DNA from: Gemmatimonadaceae bacterium
GTDB lineage: Bacteria > Gemmatimonadota > Gemmatimonadetes > Gemmatimonadales > Gemmatimonadaceae
Reading direction: 5' to 3'
Assembly: GCA_024710705.1 (NCBI GenBank)
Contig: JANJUF010000019.1
Location: 1-64,000 of the forward strand
Length of the DNA: 64,000 nt
Shown: positions 26,918 through 35,667 of the stretch, piece after piece
Layout: every line of letters starts with the position of its first letter
How positions within the stretch are numbered: the first letter of the stretch is position 1
Translations under genes and position numbers: made by a program
Notes under the pieces: generated by a model
The model's input: the letters and a program-made list of their open reading frames with translations, nothing else
What the model was told of the DNA's origin: nothing
Databases searched by the model: none

Positions 26918-27890
26918 AGTACTCCAGTGGATCAGGGTGGGCAAACAACGACGGGTCGGCGGCGGCCGCTGCCAACGAGCGCCGCAACTCCTCCGGCAAC
27001 GGCGAGCGCAGGTCCAGCCGCACCCCCGTCACCGGGTGAGTAAAGACGAGCCAGGCGGCATGAAGGAAATGTCGCTTCGGCGGAAGCTCGAGCAGGCGTC
27101 GGCCCCCGCCGCCCCCATACGTGTCGTCGCCGACCACCGGGTGTCCGATGGCCGCGAGATGCACGCGGATCTGATGGGTGCGCCCGGTGTGCAGTTCGGC
27201 GCGGAGCAGGTCCACCGACTCGAAGCGCGCAAGCCGCACGAAATCCGTCCGGGCCTCGCGGCCATCGGGGCGCACGGCCATCCGGAGCCGATCGTTCGGA
27301 TCGCGACGAATCGCCTTGTCCACCGTGACGCGGTCGGCATCGAGGTGCCCCCACGTCAGGCACGCGTACCGGCGCTTCACCGCCCGGGCGGCGATCTGCG
27401 CGCTCATCAGTCGATGGGCGCGATCGCTCTTGGCCACGATGAGCAGCCCACTCGTCTCCTTGTCGAGGCGATGCACCAATCCAGCGCGCTCCGGGCCGCC
27501 GCCCTCGGCCAGTCCTTGCCCGCGACCCATGAGGGCGTTCACGAGCGTGCCGCTCCAATTCCCCGGTGCGGGGTGCACCACCATCCCGCCCGGCTTGTCC
27601 ACCACCACGAGGTCGGCATCCTCGAAGACCACGCGGAGGGGAATCCGCTCGGGCACCACCTCGCGGCCCGGCGGCACCGGGATCTCCACCGTCAGTTCCT
27701 CGCGCCCTTCGGGACGGAAGCTCGCGCGCTCGGCGCGCCCATCCACGAGCACGCGCCCGGTGGCGATCAGCGTCGCGCTCTGCGTCCGCGAGAGTCCGGC
27801 ACGCCGCGCGAGCACGAGGTCGAGTCGCTCCCCAGTGTCTTCGGGCGCCAGCCGGAAGGTGTGCCGCCCGGGCCCCAGCGGCTCCGGCAT
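26892..27890 (-). CDS. rluD: 23S rRNA pseudouridine synthase, RluD/RluA family
   Basis: 332 aa. An N-terminal S4-type RNA-binding domain (ERLDLVLARRAGLSRTQSATLIATGRVLVDG) precedes the synthase domain with catalytic D143 in HRLDKETSGLLIVAKSD and the HTGRTHQIRVHLAAIGHPVVGDDTYGG motif. The ATG follows the lspA stop by one base. Family members modify 23S rRNA uridines 1911, 1915 and 1917; exact specificity here is inferred. Confidence 0.9.
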   Translation of the reverse strand: MPEPLGPGRHTFRLAPEDTGERLDLVLARRAGLSRTQSATLIATGRVLVDGRAERASFRPEGREELTVEIPVPPGREVVPERIPLRVVFEDADLVVVDKPGGMVVHPAPGNWSGTLVNALMGRGQGLAEGGGPERAGLVHRLDKETSGLLIVAKSDRAHRLMSAQIAARAVKRRYACLTWGHLDADRVTVDKAIRRDPNDRLRMAVRPDGREARTDFVRLARFESVDLLRAELHTGRTHQIRVHLAAIGHPVVGDDTYGGGGGRRLLELPPKRHFLHAAWLVFTHPVTGVRLDLRSPLPEELRRSLAAAAADPSLFAHPDPLEYFGYYRATG

Positions 27891-27891
27891 C

Positions 27892-28431
27892 TCAGGACGT
27901 CGGCGGCGCGGAGGCCTGCTCGGCGCGCGCACGCGCCTGGGCCGCGTCCTCGCGCCAGAGCACGACTGCCAGCGCGATCGCGCCACAGCTCACGGCCATG
28001 TCGGCCACGTTGAATGTCGGCCAGCGCCACGCGCCGACGCCCACATCGATGAAATCCACCACCCCGCGCGCCGAACGCAGGCGATCCACGAGATTCCCCA
28101 CCGCACCGCCGGCTATCGCCGCCAGCGAGATCACGCGCAGCCTGGCGTCCACGGCACTCGCCCGATACAGCGACCAGAGCACCCCCAGGGCCACCAGCGT
28201 GAGGCCGATGAAGATCCATCGCGACCACGGTCCGAGATGCAGCCCGAAGGCCGCCCCGGGATTGTAGACCAACGTCCAGCGGAGCCACTCGCCGAGTACC
28301 GGATGCGGCGTGTGGACCGGGACGAGGCGGTCCACCGCGACCAGCTTCGTGAACGCGTCCACAAGCACGATCCCGCCCACCGTCGCGAGGACCTGCGCGG
28401 GCGAAAGCCCGCCCGGATCACTTCTTCCCAT
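27892..28431 (-). CDS. lspA: Lipoprotein signal peptidase
   Basis: An inner-membrane aspartyl protease that cleaves prolipoproteins. Four membrane helices and the catalytic pair D116 (GNLVDRLRSARGVVDF) and D144 (TFNVADMAVS) are present, as is the VYNPGAAFGL motif. 179 aa. The start at 28431 overlaps the dksA-like gene by 14 bases. Several lipoproteins in the window would be its substrates. Confidence 0.95.
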   Translation of the reverse strand: MGRSDPGGLSPAQVLATVGGIVLVDAFTKLVAVDRLVPVHTPHPVLGEWLRWTLVYNPGAAFGLHLGPWSRWIFIGLTLVALGVLWSLYRASAVDARLRVISLAAIAGGAVGNLVDRLRSARGVVDFIDVGVGAWRWPTFNVADMAVSCGAIALAVVLWREDAAQARARAEQASAPPTS

Positions 28432-28840
28432 CTTCCTCACGCGTCTTGCAATCGATGCAATACCGCGCATGCGGCAACGCATCGAGGCGATCGAAGCCCA
28501 CTTCCCCGCCGCACTGGTGGCACTTCCCGAACTCGTCGGGTGTGCGGTACAGGCGACGCAGGGCCTGGTCCACGTGCCAGAGGAAGCGCCCTTCCTTGGA
28601 CGCGAAGAGGAAGGCCTTCTCGCGCTCCATCGCGTCGGTGCCTTGGTCGGCCATGTGGAACGAGTAGGCACTCAGGTCGCCGTCGGCACCCTGCGGCGTG
28701 TTGCCGAAGGTCTCGTCGTAGTGCCCGAGTTCCTTGAGGACGCGCCGGCGCTCCTCCAGCAGCCGCTTCTCGAAGTAGGTGATCTGCTTCTTCGGGAAGG
28801 GCTTGAACTTCTTCTCGCCCGCGGGAGTCTTGTCCGCCAT
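28418..28840 (-). CDS. DksA/TraR-type zinc-finger protein
   Basis: 140 aa. A basic N-terminus, a coiled-coil segment (YFEKRLLEERRRVLKELGHYDE) and a C4 zinc finger (CHQCGGEVGFDRLDALPHARYCIDC, given here as the two pairs CHQC and CIDC). DksA-like proteins bind RNA polymerase and tune transcription with ppGpp. The acidic tip typical of DksA coiled coils is not obvious, so a related TraR/YocK-type function is possible. One base separates it from ileS. Confidence 0.85.
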   Translation of the reverse strand: MADKTPAGEKKFKPFPKKQITYFEKRLLEERRRVLKELGHYDETFGNTPQGADGDLSAYSFHMADQGTDAMEREKAFLFASKEGRFLWHVDQALRRLYRTPDEFGKCHQCGGEVGFDRLDALPHARYCIDCKTREEDGKK

Positions 28841-28841
28841 C

Positions 28842-31800
28842 TTATGCGTCCTTGGTGAGAGCAATGCGTGCGGTGGGGCCGTCCAGTTCCACATCGGCCT
28901 CGGCCTGCCACGCCGTTGTCGTGGGCACCGCGTCCGCGAGGACGAGGTCCACGGCCAGCACTTCGCCTGCCATCCACGCGCTGTGCCCACGCAGCGCGTC
29001 CTGCACCTCCGCCGATGCGCCGACCCCCAACCGGATCCGATCGCTCACGGCGAGTCCCGCTTCCTTCCGCAATCGCTGTACCCGGCTGACGATCTCGCGG
29101 GCCATCCCCTCCGCGCGGAGCGCCGGCGTCACGGCGGGATCCAGCGCCACCGACAGGCCCTCGCCCTGCTGCACCACCAGCGCCGTCGCCGCCTTCGCGC
29201 TGATGGCCACCCGTGTGGCGTCCAGCTCCAACGCGCCATGCCCCGGCACGTCGACCGTCACCACACCCCCCTGCTCGATGGTCCGCAGCTGCGCCTGGTC
29301 GAGCCCCTCCACCACCGGCTTGGTGGCCTTCATCGCGCTTCCGACGATCTTGCCGAGCACGGGAAAGTTAGGCTTCCCCTCAAGCCGCACCCAGTCCGCC
29401 GCCGAATCGGCGAAGGCCACCTGCTTGATATTGAGCTCGGCCGCCACGATCGGCGCGATCATCGCGTGCCAGGCCGGCGCGATGCCCGGGGCGACGCAGG
29501 TAAGGGCACCGAGCGGTTGCCGCACCTTGATGCCGGCGCTCTCGCGCGCCGCGCGCCCGAGCGTGGCCAGCGTGCGGGCGGCGCCCATGGCCTCTTCGAG
29601 CGCGAGGTCGCGCGACACGAGCGCCGCGTCGGCGCCCTGCGGCGCGCGCCGGAAATCGGCCAGATGCACGGAAGTCCCGGTGAGTTCGGTGTGCATCCAA
29701 TCGGAGACGTAGGGCGCGAAGGGCGCGAGCAGGCGGCTCGTCACCACCAACACTTCCCGCAGCGTGGCGAAGGCCGCACGGTTGTCGGGCGCCGTCGTCT
29801 CGTAGAACCGCGCCCGCGTGAGCCGCACGTACCAGTTGGCCACGTCCTCGCTCACGAACTCCATCAGCAGCCGCGCCGCGGCGGTGGCGTCGAACCGCGC
29901 CAGCGCCGCATCCACCTCCGCCTCCACGCCAGCGAGCCGCGACAGGATCCACCGATCCAGCACCGGGCGCGCGGCGACCGCCGGATCGGCCGCGCTCGGC
30001 TCCCAGCCGAAGTTCGCGTACTGCGCGAAGATGCCGCTGTACACGTTCCGCAGCGTCACGAGGAATCGTCCGGCCGTCTCGCGGATCACCGACTCATCGA
30101 AGCGACGCGGCACCCACACCTGCGAACTCGACACCAGGAAGAGCCGCACTGCGTCGGCCCCGTGACGCTCCATCACCGCGCGCGGCTCCACCGTGTTCCC
30201 CTTCGACTTCGACATCTTCTGCCCGTTCGCATCCAGCACCAGGTCGTTCACCACGACAGCGCGATACGGCGCCGCCGGCGACGCGTCGCGGCCATCGCCA
30301 TTGTTCGGCAAGGCGTCACCAAGTCCGGTCGCGATCGCCAACAGCGAGTAGAACCACCCGCGCGTCTGGTCCACGCCCTCGGCGATGAAATCGGCCGGGA
30401 AGTAGCGCGCCACGCGCTCGGCGCTGCCCGGTTGGTGCGGGTAGCCCCATTGGGCGAAGGGCATGGACCCCGAGTCGAACCAGGTGTCGATCACCTCCGG
30501 CACGCGGCGCATCGTCCCCGTACCACTCGGTGCCGGCCAGGTGTACTGGTCGATGTGCGGCTTGTGCGGGTCGAAATCCGCCGGCAGTGCCTTCCCCACC
30601 TTCGCCGCGAGTTCGGCGTACGACCCGATCACCTCGACCTCGGCGGGGTCGGCGTCGTTCACCCACACCGGCAGCGGCGTGCCCCAGTAGCGGTCGCGCG
30701 AGATCGCCCAGTCGATGTTGTTCTCGAGCCAGGAGCCGAACCGTCCCGCGCCCACTTCGGGCGGATTCCAGTTGACGGCCGCGTTGCGCGCCATCATCCG
30801 ATCCTTGTACGCCGTCGTGCGCACGAACCAGCTACCACGCGCGTAGTACAGCAGCGGCGTGCCGCAGCGCCAGCAGTGCGGATACGAGTGCAGGAACTTC
30901 TGCGCCTTCCACAGCACGCCGCGCCGCTCGAGCTCCTCGATGATGAGCGGGTCGGCGGCCTTCACGAACATCCCGCCCACCACCGGCATCTCGGCCGGGA
31001 ACTCACCGCGCGCATTCACCGGGTTCACAAAGGCGAGCCCGTGGCGCTGCCCCGAGGCATAGTCGTCGGCACCGAACGCCGGCGCCATGTGCACCACGCC
31101 CGAGCCGTCGTCGGCAGTCACGAACTCCTCGCCGACGATCACCTGCGTCTTCCCCTCGTCTGGGTAGGTCACCCAGTCGAGCGGCCGGCTGTACTCCTGG
31201 CCCACGAGGTCGACACCCGTCAGCAGGGCGACGGTCTCCCAGCGCTCCGTGTAGTCCGCGCCCAACACGGCCCCGGCCCGCGCTTCCGCGAGGATGATCG
31301 TCCAGTCGGACACGTTCTTCTTGCGCAGCTCCACGTAGGTGAGCGTGGGATGCACCGCGAGCGCGACGTTGGAGACGAGCGTCCAGGGGGTGGTGGTCCA
31401 GACGATGAGGCGACGTCTGACGGAGGACCGAAGCGACAAGGAGCTCGCGGCCACCCGGTCGCTGCCGTTGCCCGTACCTTCCGCCTTCCGTCTTCCGTCC
31501 CCAGTCAGGTCAAGCGCCACGTACACGGAAGGATCCTCCACATCCTCGTAGCCCTGTGCAAGCTCGTGCGACGACAGGGCTGTTCCGCACCGTGCACAGT
31601 ACGGGAGGATCTTGTGGCCGTGGTACAGCAGCCCCTTGGCGTGCAGCGTCTTCAACGCCCACCACACGCTCTCCACGTAGTCGTTCGTGTACGTCACATA
31701 GGGATCGTCGTAATCCAGCCAGTAGCCCATGCGGGCACTGACCTGCTCCCAATCGCCCTTGTACGTCCACACGCTCTCGCGGCAGCGACGATTGAACTCG

Positions 31801-32165
31801 GCCACGCCGATCCGCTCGATGTCTTGCTTGCCGCTGATGCCGAGTTGCTTCTCGACCTCGATCTCCACCGGCAATCCGTGCGTGTCCCAGCCCGCCTTGC
31901 GCGGCACGTGGTACCCGAGCATCGCGCGATGGCGGCAGAAGAGATCCTTCACCGTGCGCGCGAACACGTGGTGGATGCCCGGCTTGCCGTTGGCAGTCGG
32001 TGGGCCCTCATAGAACACCCAGGGCTGGCCAGCGGCGCGCTGAGCCTGCGCCGCGGCGAACACGCCCTCGCGCGTCCAGCGCTCGGCCACCTCAGCCTCG
32101 AGCGCGGCCGGCGTGAGTTCCGGCGGGATCGTGCGAAAGCGCTGGGTGGCGGCGGTCGCGGTCAC
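28842..32165 (-). CDS. ileS: Isoleucyl-tRNA synthetase, type 2 (IleRS2) with altered GIHH signature
   Basis: Class I synthetase of 1107 aa. The sequence WDTHGLPVEIEVEKQLGISG and the lack of the C-terminal zinc-finger cysteines typical of type 1 place it with the eukaryote-like IleRS2 group. The first signature motif, normally HIGH, reads GIHH at 63-66 (PTANGKPGIHHV), the GXHH variant described for some IleRS2 enzymes and tied to very high mupirocin resistance. KMSKS is at 650-654. Residues 221-252, just before LIVWTTTPWTL of the editing domain, look like a foreign low-complexity insert. GTG start overlapping the upstream stop (GTGA). Confidence 0.95.
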   Translation of the reverse strand: MTATAATQRFRTIPPELTPAALEAEVAERWTREGVFAAAQAQRAAGQPWVFYEGPPTANGKPGIHHVFARTVKDLFCRHRAMLGYHVPRKAGWDTHGLPVEIEVEKQLGISGKQDIERIGVAEFNRRCRESVWTYKGDWEQVSARMGYWLDYDDPYVTYTNDYVESVWWALKTLHAKGLLYHGHKILPYCARCGTALSSHELAQGYEDVEDPSVYVALDLTGDGRRKAEGTGNGSDRVAASSLSLRSSVRRRLIVWTTTPWTLVSNVALAVHPTLTYVELRKKNVSDWTIILAEARAGAVLGADYTERWETVALLTGVDLVGQEYSRPLDWVTYPDEGKTQVIVGEEFVTADDGSGVVHMAPAFGADDYASGQRHGLAFVNPVNARGEFPAEMPVVGGMFVKAADPLIIEELERRGVLWKAQKFLHSYPHCWRCGTPLLYYARGSWFVRTTAYKDRMMARNAAVNWNPPEVGAGRFGSWLENNIDWAISRDRYWGTPLPVWVNDADPAEVEVIGSYAELAAKVGKALPADFDPHKPHIDQYTWPAPSGTGTMRRVPEVIDTWFDSGSMPFAQWGYPHQPGSAERVARYFPADFIAEGVDQTRGWFYSLLAIATGLGDALPNNGDGRDASPAAPYRAVVVNDLVLDANGQKMSKSKGNTVEPRAVMERHGADAVRLFLVSSSQVWVPRRFDESVIRETAGRFLVTLRNVYSGIFAQYANFGWEPSAADPAVAARPVLDRWILSRLAGVEAEVDAALARFDATAAARLLMEFVSEDVANWYVRLTRARFYETTAPDNRAAFATLREVLVVTSRLLAPFAPYVSDWMHTELTGTSVHLADFRRAPQGADAALVSRDLALEEAMGAARTLATLGRAARESAGIKVRQPLGALTCVAPGIAPAWHAMIAPIVAAELNIKQVAFADSAADWVRLEGKPNFPVLGKIVGSAMKATKPVVEGLDQAQLRTIEQGGVVTVDVPGHGALELDATRVAISAKAATALVVQQGEGLSVALDPAVTPALRAEGMAREIVSRVQRLRKEAGLAVSDRIRLGVGASAEVQDALRGHSAWMAGEVLAVDLVLADAVPTTTAWQAEADVELDGPTARIALTKDA
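31410..31505 (-). repeat. Low-complexity in-frame insert inside ileS
   Basis: Read on the minus strand, a run of GACGGAAG/GCGGAAG units is followed by an unrelated stretch and then CTTCGGTCCTCCGTC, which partly complements the first part. It adds about 32 Ser/Arg/Gly-rich residues between the VALDL and LIVWTTTP segments, where homologues usually have a short loop. The reading frame is kept. It looks like a small mobile or intergenic-type repeat that landed in the gene. Confidence 0.55.
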
Positions 32166-33010
32166 AGGCGCTCCACGACGCCGCGCACCAGCGCCGTCAG
32201 CTTCGGCTCGGCCGTGGCCGCCACCGCGAGGATCTTCTCCAGCGACGCCGGCTCCAACGTCTCCGGCACGCAGGCGTCGGTGATGATCGAGATGCCGAGC
32301 ACCCGCATCCCCGCCTGCACCGCCACGATCACCTCCGGCACGGTGCTCATCCCGACCACGTCCGCCCCCAGCGTGCGCAGCATCGCGTACTCGGCGCGCG
32401 TCTCGAGATTGGGTCCCATCACGGCCACATACACGCCCTCGCGCAGCGTGAGTCCCTGCGCGGCGGCCACCGTGTGCGCGAGCGCCCGCAGGGCCACGTC
32501 ATAGGGCGCCGACATGTCCGGAAAGCGCGCCCCCCACTTGCGGTGGTGCGGCCCCACCAACGGATTGTCACCCAGCAGGTTGATGTGGTCGGCGATGAGC
32601 ATGAGATCGCCCGGCGCCCAATCGGCGCGGATGCCGCCGCAGGCGTTCGACACGATCAACGTGTGCGCGCCGAGCGCACGCAGCACGCGCACCGGGAACG
32701 TGACCTGCTGCAGGGAGTACCCCTCGTAGCGATGGAAGCGCCCCTGCATCGCCACCACCCGCCGGCCGTTGAGCGTGCCCAGCAACAACCGTCCGCTGTG
32801 CGATTCGACCGTCGAGAGCGGGAATCCCGGGATGTCGCCGTAGGCGAGGGCGCACTCCACGGCGATGGCCTCGCCAACGCCGCCGAGTCCCGTGCCGAGG
32901 ATGATGGCCGTGTCCGGCACGAGCGCTGAACGCGCGCGGATCGCCGCCACCGCCGCGCTGACGGCGGCGGGATCCAGGACCAGCTCTGGCGAAGGCGTGG
33001 ACGTCAGCAT
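32162..33010 (-). CDS. Purine-nucleoside phosphorylase (trimeric type)
   Basis: 282 aa. The PNP signature STVESHSGRLLLGTLNGRRVVAMQGRFHRYEGY contains the phosphate-binding residues, preceded by ILGTGLGGVGEAI and followed by NACGGIRADWAPGDLMLIADHINL and GMSTVPEVIVA. It splits purine nucleosides with phosphate for salvage, complementing the hpt gene 5 kb away. The ATG at 33010 was chosen over an upstream extension that overlaps the divIVA gene. Confidence 0.93.
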   Translation of the reverse strand: MLTSTPSPELVLDPAAVSAAVAAIRARSALVPDTAIILGTGLGGVGEAIAVECALAYGDIPGFPLSTVESHSGRLLLGTLNGRRVVAMQGRFHRYEGYSLQQVTFPVRVLRALGAHTLIVSNACGGIRADWAPGDLMLIADHINLLGDNPLVGPHHRKWGARFPDMSAPYDVALRALAHTVAAAQGLTLREGVYVAVMGPNLETRAEYAMLRTLGADVVGMSTVPEVIVAVQAGMRVLGISIITDACVPETLEPASLEKILAVAATAEPKLTALVRGVVERL

Positions 33011-33020
33011 GCGTGCGCCA

Positions 33021-33524
33021 TCAACCCTGGCGCTCAGCGCCCGGCGTGCGCTGCTGCATGGCCGCGTCCACTTCGGCGATGTGCCGCTCGGCGAGGTGGC
33101 GGATCTGCGCCAAGTAGGCGCGCCGCGAGCGATCCAGTGCCTCGATCTCGCGCAGCAGGGCGGAAATCTGGCCACGCGCCTCCTCCGTGAGCCGCTCCGC
33201 TGCCGCCTGCGCCTCGCGCATGATCAGGTCGGCCTCGCGCTGCGCCTGCTCCTTCACGTCCTCACGCAGCTGCTGCGCGCTCACGAGCGCCTCGTTGATG
33301 GCCTTGTCGCGTTCGCGATAGTGCTTGAGTTGCTCGTGGAAGGAACGCGCTTTCGTCTCGAGGTCGAGGTTCTGTCGCGTCAGGCGCTCGAGCTCGTCGG
33401 CCACCTGGTCGCGGAACAGGTCCACGCGCATCCGGTCATAGCCGCGGAACGCGCTTCCGAAGTCGTACCGGCGCACGTCCACCGCCGTCAGGTGGAACGC
33501 GTCCTCGCCCCCGATATGCTCCAT
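33021..33524 (-). CDS. divIVA: DivIVA-like coiled-coil protein
   Basis: 167 aa. The N-terminus LTAVDVRRYDFGSAFRGYDRMRVDLFRDQVADELERL matches the DivIVA membrane-binding and first coiled-coil region, followed by a long Glu/Arg/Gln coiled coil. DivIVA proteins sense curved membrane and recruit partners to poles or septa. It follows yggS with a 3-base gap, an order also seen in other phyla. A polar landmark near an MglA/Roadblock cluster is notable, but a link is inference. Confidence 0.85.
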   Translation of the reverse strand: MEHIGGEDAFHLTAVDVRRYDFGSAFRGYDRMRVDLFRDQVADELERLTRQNLDLETKARSFHEQLKHYRERDKAINEALVSAQQLREDVKEQAQREADLIMREAQAAAERLTEEARGQISALLREIEALDRSRRAYLAQIRHLAERHIAEVDAAMQQRTPGAERQG

Positions 33525-33527
33525 GCG

Positions 33528-34226
33528 TCAGCTCCTCGCCCCGAACAGCACCGTACCCAATCGGACCAGGGTGGCCCCTTCCTCGACCGCGATCTCGTAA
33601 TCCCCGCTCATCCCCATCGACAGCGCCTCCGCCGGATGGCCAGCGGCCCGCAACGTCGCGCGCGCGGCCCGTGCCCCCGCAAACACCGTGCGCAGCACGC
33701 GCTCGTCGGCGTCGAGGGGCGCCATCGTCATCACCCCGCGGAGCCGCAGCTGCGGCAGCCGCACCAACCGCTCCGCCTCAGCGGCCACGTCGCCCAGCGC
33801 ATAGCCGCCCTTCGATGCCTCGCCGACCACATTCACCTGCAACAGCACATCCAGGGTGATTTCCTGCTTCGCCGCGCTCGCCGCCGCCTCGTCCGCCAAG
33901 CGCGGACGATCCATCGCGTGAAAGAGCGCGAAGTGCGAGAGCGCCTTCACCTTGTTCGTTTGCAGATGCCCGATCAGATGCCACGCCACACCGTCCGGCA
34001 GCGTTCCGGCGACTGCCAGCGCCTCCTGCTTCCGAAGCGCCTCTTGGACCTTGTTCTCGCCCACGTCGGTACACCCGGCCTCGAACGCCGCGAGCACCGC
34101 TTCTGGCCCGTGCGTCTTCGTGACCGCGATCAGGCGCACCGGCTGCCCGTGCCCGCCGCGCCGGACGGCCTCGGCGATCCGACCACGGACCTCCGCCACC
34201 CGCTCGACCAGCCCCGGAAATCGCAT
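33528..34226 (-). CDS. yggS: YggS/PLPBP family pyridoxal phosphate homeostasis protein
   Basis: 232 aa, one TIM-barrel PLP domain. The PLP-binding lysine lies in RLIAVTKTHGPEAV and the motifs GCTDVGENKVQEALRK, WHLIGHLQTNKVK and LSMGMSGDYEIAVEEGATLVRLGTVLFG are textbook. It buffers PLP and affects amino-acid metabolism. It probably heads this transcription unit: the 111 bases upstream hold a terminator-like stem, and the sequence just before the ATG is AT-rich with no clear ribosome binding site. Confidence 0.95.
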   Translation of the reverse strand: MRFPGLVERVAEVRGRIAEAVRRGGHGQPVRLIAVTKTHGPEAVLAAFEAGCTDVGENKVQEALRKQEALAVAGTLPDGVAWHLIGHLQTNKVKALSHFALFHAMDRPRLADEAAASAAKQEITLDVLLQVNVVGEASKGGYALGDVAAEAERLVRLPQLRLRGVMTMAPLDADERVLRTVFAGARAARATLRAAGHPAEALSMGMSGDYEIAVEEGATLVRLGTVLFGARS

Positions 34227-34283
34227 AACATCTGAATTTACTGGACGTTAGGGCGCCACGAAAGTGAGTCCGTGAAGCCAGAA

Positions 34284-34311
34284 GCCCCGCCCGACCGGAG
34301 TCGAGCGGGGC
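34284..34311 (-). terminator. Terminator-like stem after the beta-propeller gene
   Basis: GCCCCGC pairs with GCGGGGC across a loop that has an inner CGAC/GTCG pairing, giving an 11-bp interrupted stem. On the minus strand it is followed by TTCTGGCTTC. It lies 26 bases after the stop of the propeller lipoprotein and separates it from yggS. Confidence 0.55.
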
Positions 34312-34337
34312 CCCGCACCTCCATGCTGGGCAGGAGG

Positions 34338-35597
34338 TCAGCGGAGCGCCGGCTCGATTCGGGCCCGCACCACAGCGGGCAATCCGTCCTCGTCCCGGTC
34401 GATAAACCAGACCTGATTGCCGTCCGCCTGCATCCACGCGGCACGCCACGGCAGCACCACCCGCCCCAAAAAGCGCCCATCGGCCTCGAAAACCTCGTAC
34501 GTCACGCTCTCATCGCGGTGCTGGCGCGGGGGCGCGCGGTTCTCCTGCGCCGGGTCGCGCTCGGCCTCGGGAATCTCCACCGACGGCACCGAGACACGCA
34601 CCCAGATCCGCCCGTCACGCGCGAGGTTGAGTCCCGCCACCGGAGGCTTCTCCGATGGAATCGGCGGCCCACTGAAGGTCCACGCCGGATCCACGTTCCG
34701 CAGCTGGAACGTGATGCGCGCTTGGTCGATGGCGCGCTCGGCATCGCTCACCGCAATCGGCGGCCCGTCGCGCTCGATCCGCAGCGCACGTCCGGGTCGG
34801 CTCGATTCGATCACGTACCGTTCGGTCGAAACCGACACGAAGTGTCCGTCCGGGTGCCACTGCCAGATGAGGCGTGGCGCGTGTGTCGGTCCCGTCGCCG
34901 ACGTGCTGCCCTCGCGCCGCGCGACATACACCACGCGCGACCAGGGCAGGTCCGGCGGAATCAGCGAGTCCGTCAGCGCGCCGTTGGCGTCGAACCGACG
35001 CAACCCCATGCGGCCGATAATCTCGCCCTCGCGAGGTGCCGTCACGGGACGTGTGGTGAGTAGCTGACCCGAGGCGTCGGCGCTGAGTCCGTTCCCGGTG
35101 CTGAAGCCGGCCGGCACCACCCAGCTCGACGCGAAGTCACCGGTGGGCGTGAAGAACGACACCCGGGCGTTCTGCGAGTCCCACAGGGCGAGGCGGCCGT
35201 CTGGCAGCACCACCATGCCGTTGTTGGACGCGAACTCCCCGGGCCCCGAGCCCCGGCGCCCGATGCGCCGCAGCACCGCGCCCGTGGAGTCGAACAGGAT
35301 GAGCGTGCGATTGGCCTGGTCGAAGACGTACAGCTGGCCGTCCGCCGTCACGTCGAACTCGAACACCTCGGCGAAGAGGCTCGTGTCGTCGGCCGCCGGT
35401 GCGATCCGCAACTCGTCCACCACGCGCCGGACGGCCTCCGGTGGCACCGCCCCGGTCACGCGCGCCACCACGGTGTCGGTGCGGGTGGAGTCGAAGGACG
35501 TCGCCAGGCCGGCGGCGTCAGTCGGCTGTGGCGCCCGCTCGACGCAGGCGATGCCCAGGGAAACAACCAGTGGGACGAGCAGCGGACGAAGGAGCAT
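34338..35597 (-). CDS. Six-bladed beta-propeller lipoprotein-like protein
   Basis: 419 aa. The ATG at 35597 has GGAG five bases upstream and starts a signal peptide ending in IAC, a lipobox-like site with an atypical Gly at -3. The body has NHL/6-bladed propeller blades (FEFDVTADGQLYVFDQANRTLILFDSTG, GGMVVLPDGRLALWDSQN in similar form, GRIWVRVSVPS). Such proteins are frequent in Bacteroidota and Gemmatimonadota, with unknown ligands. It stands alone between two terminators/operons. Confidence 0.75.
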   Translation of the reverse strand: MLLRPLLVPLVVSLGIACVERAPQPTDAAGLATSFDSTRTDTVVARVTGAVPPEAVRRVVDELRIAPAADDTSLFAEVFEFDVTADGQLYVFDQANRTLILFDSTGAVLRRIGRRGSGPGEFASNNGMVVLPDGRLALWDSQNARVSFFTPTGDFASSWVVPAGFSTGNGLSADASGQLLTTRPVTAPREGEIIGRMGLRRFDANGALTDSLIPPDLPWSRVVYVARREGSTSATGPTHAPRLIWQWHPDGHFVSVSTERYVIESSRPGRALRIERDGPPIAVSDAERAIDQARITFQLRNVDPAWTFSGPPIPSEKPPVAGLNLARDGRIWVRVSVPSVEIPEAERDPAQENRAPPRQHRDESVTYEVFEADGRFLGRVVLPWRAAWMQADGNQVWFIDRDEDGLPAVVRARIEPALR

Positions 35598-35667
35598 TGC
35601 GTCTCCGAAAGCGGTGGGCGGTGCCTCCCGAGTGGGACACTCCCAACGCGTAGAAGGTTGTTCGCGC

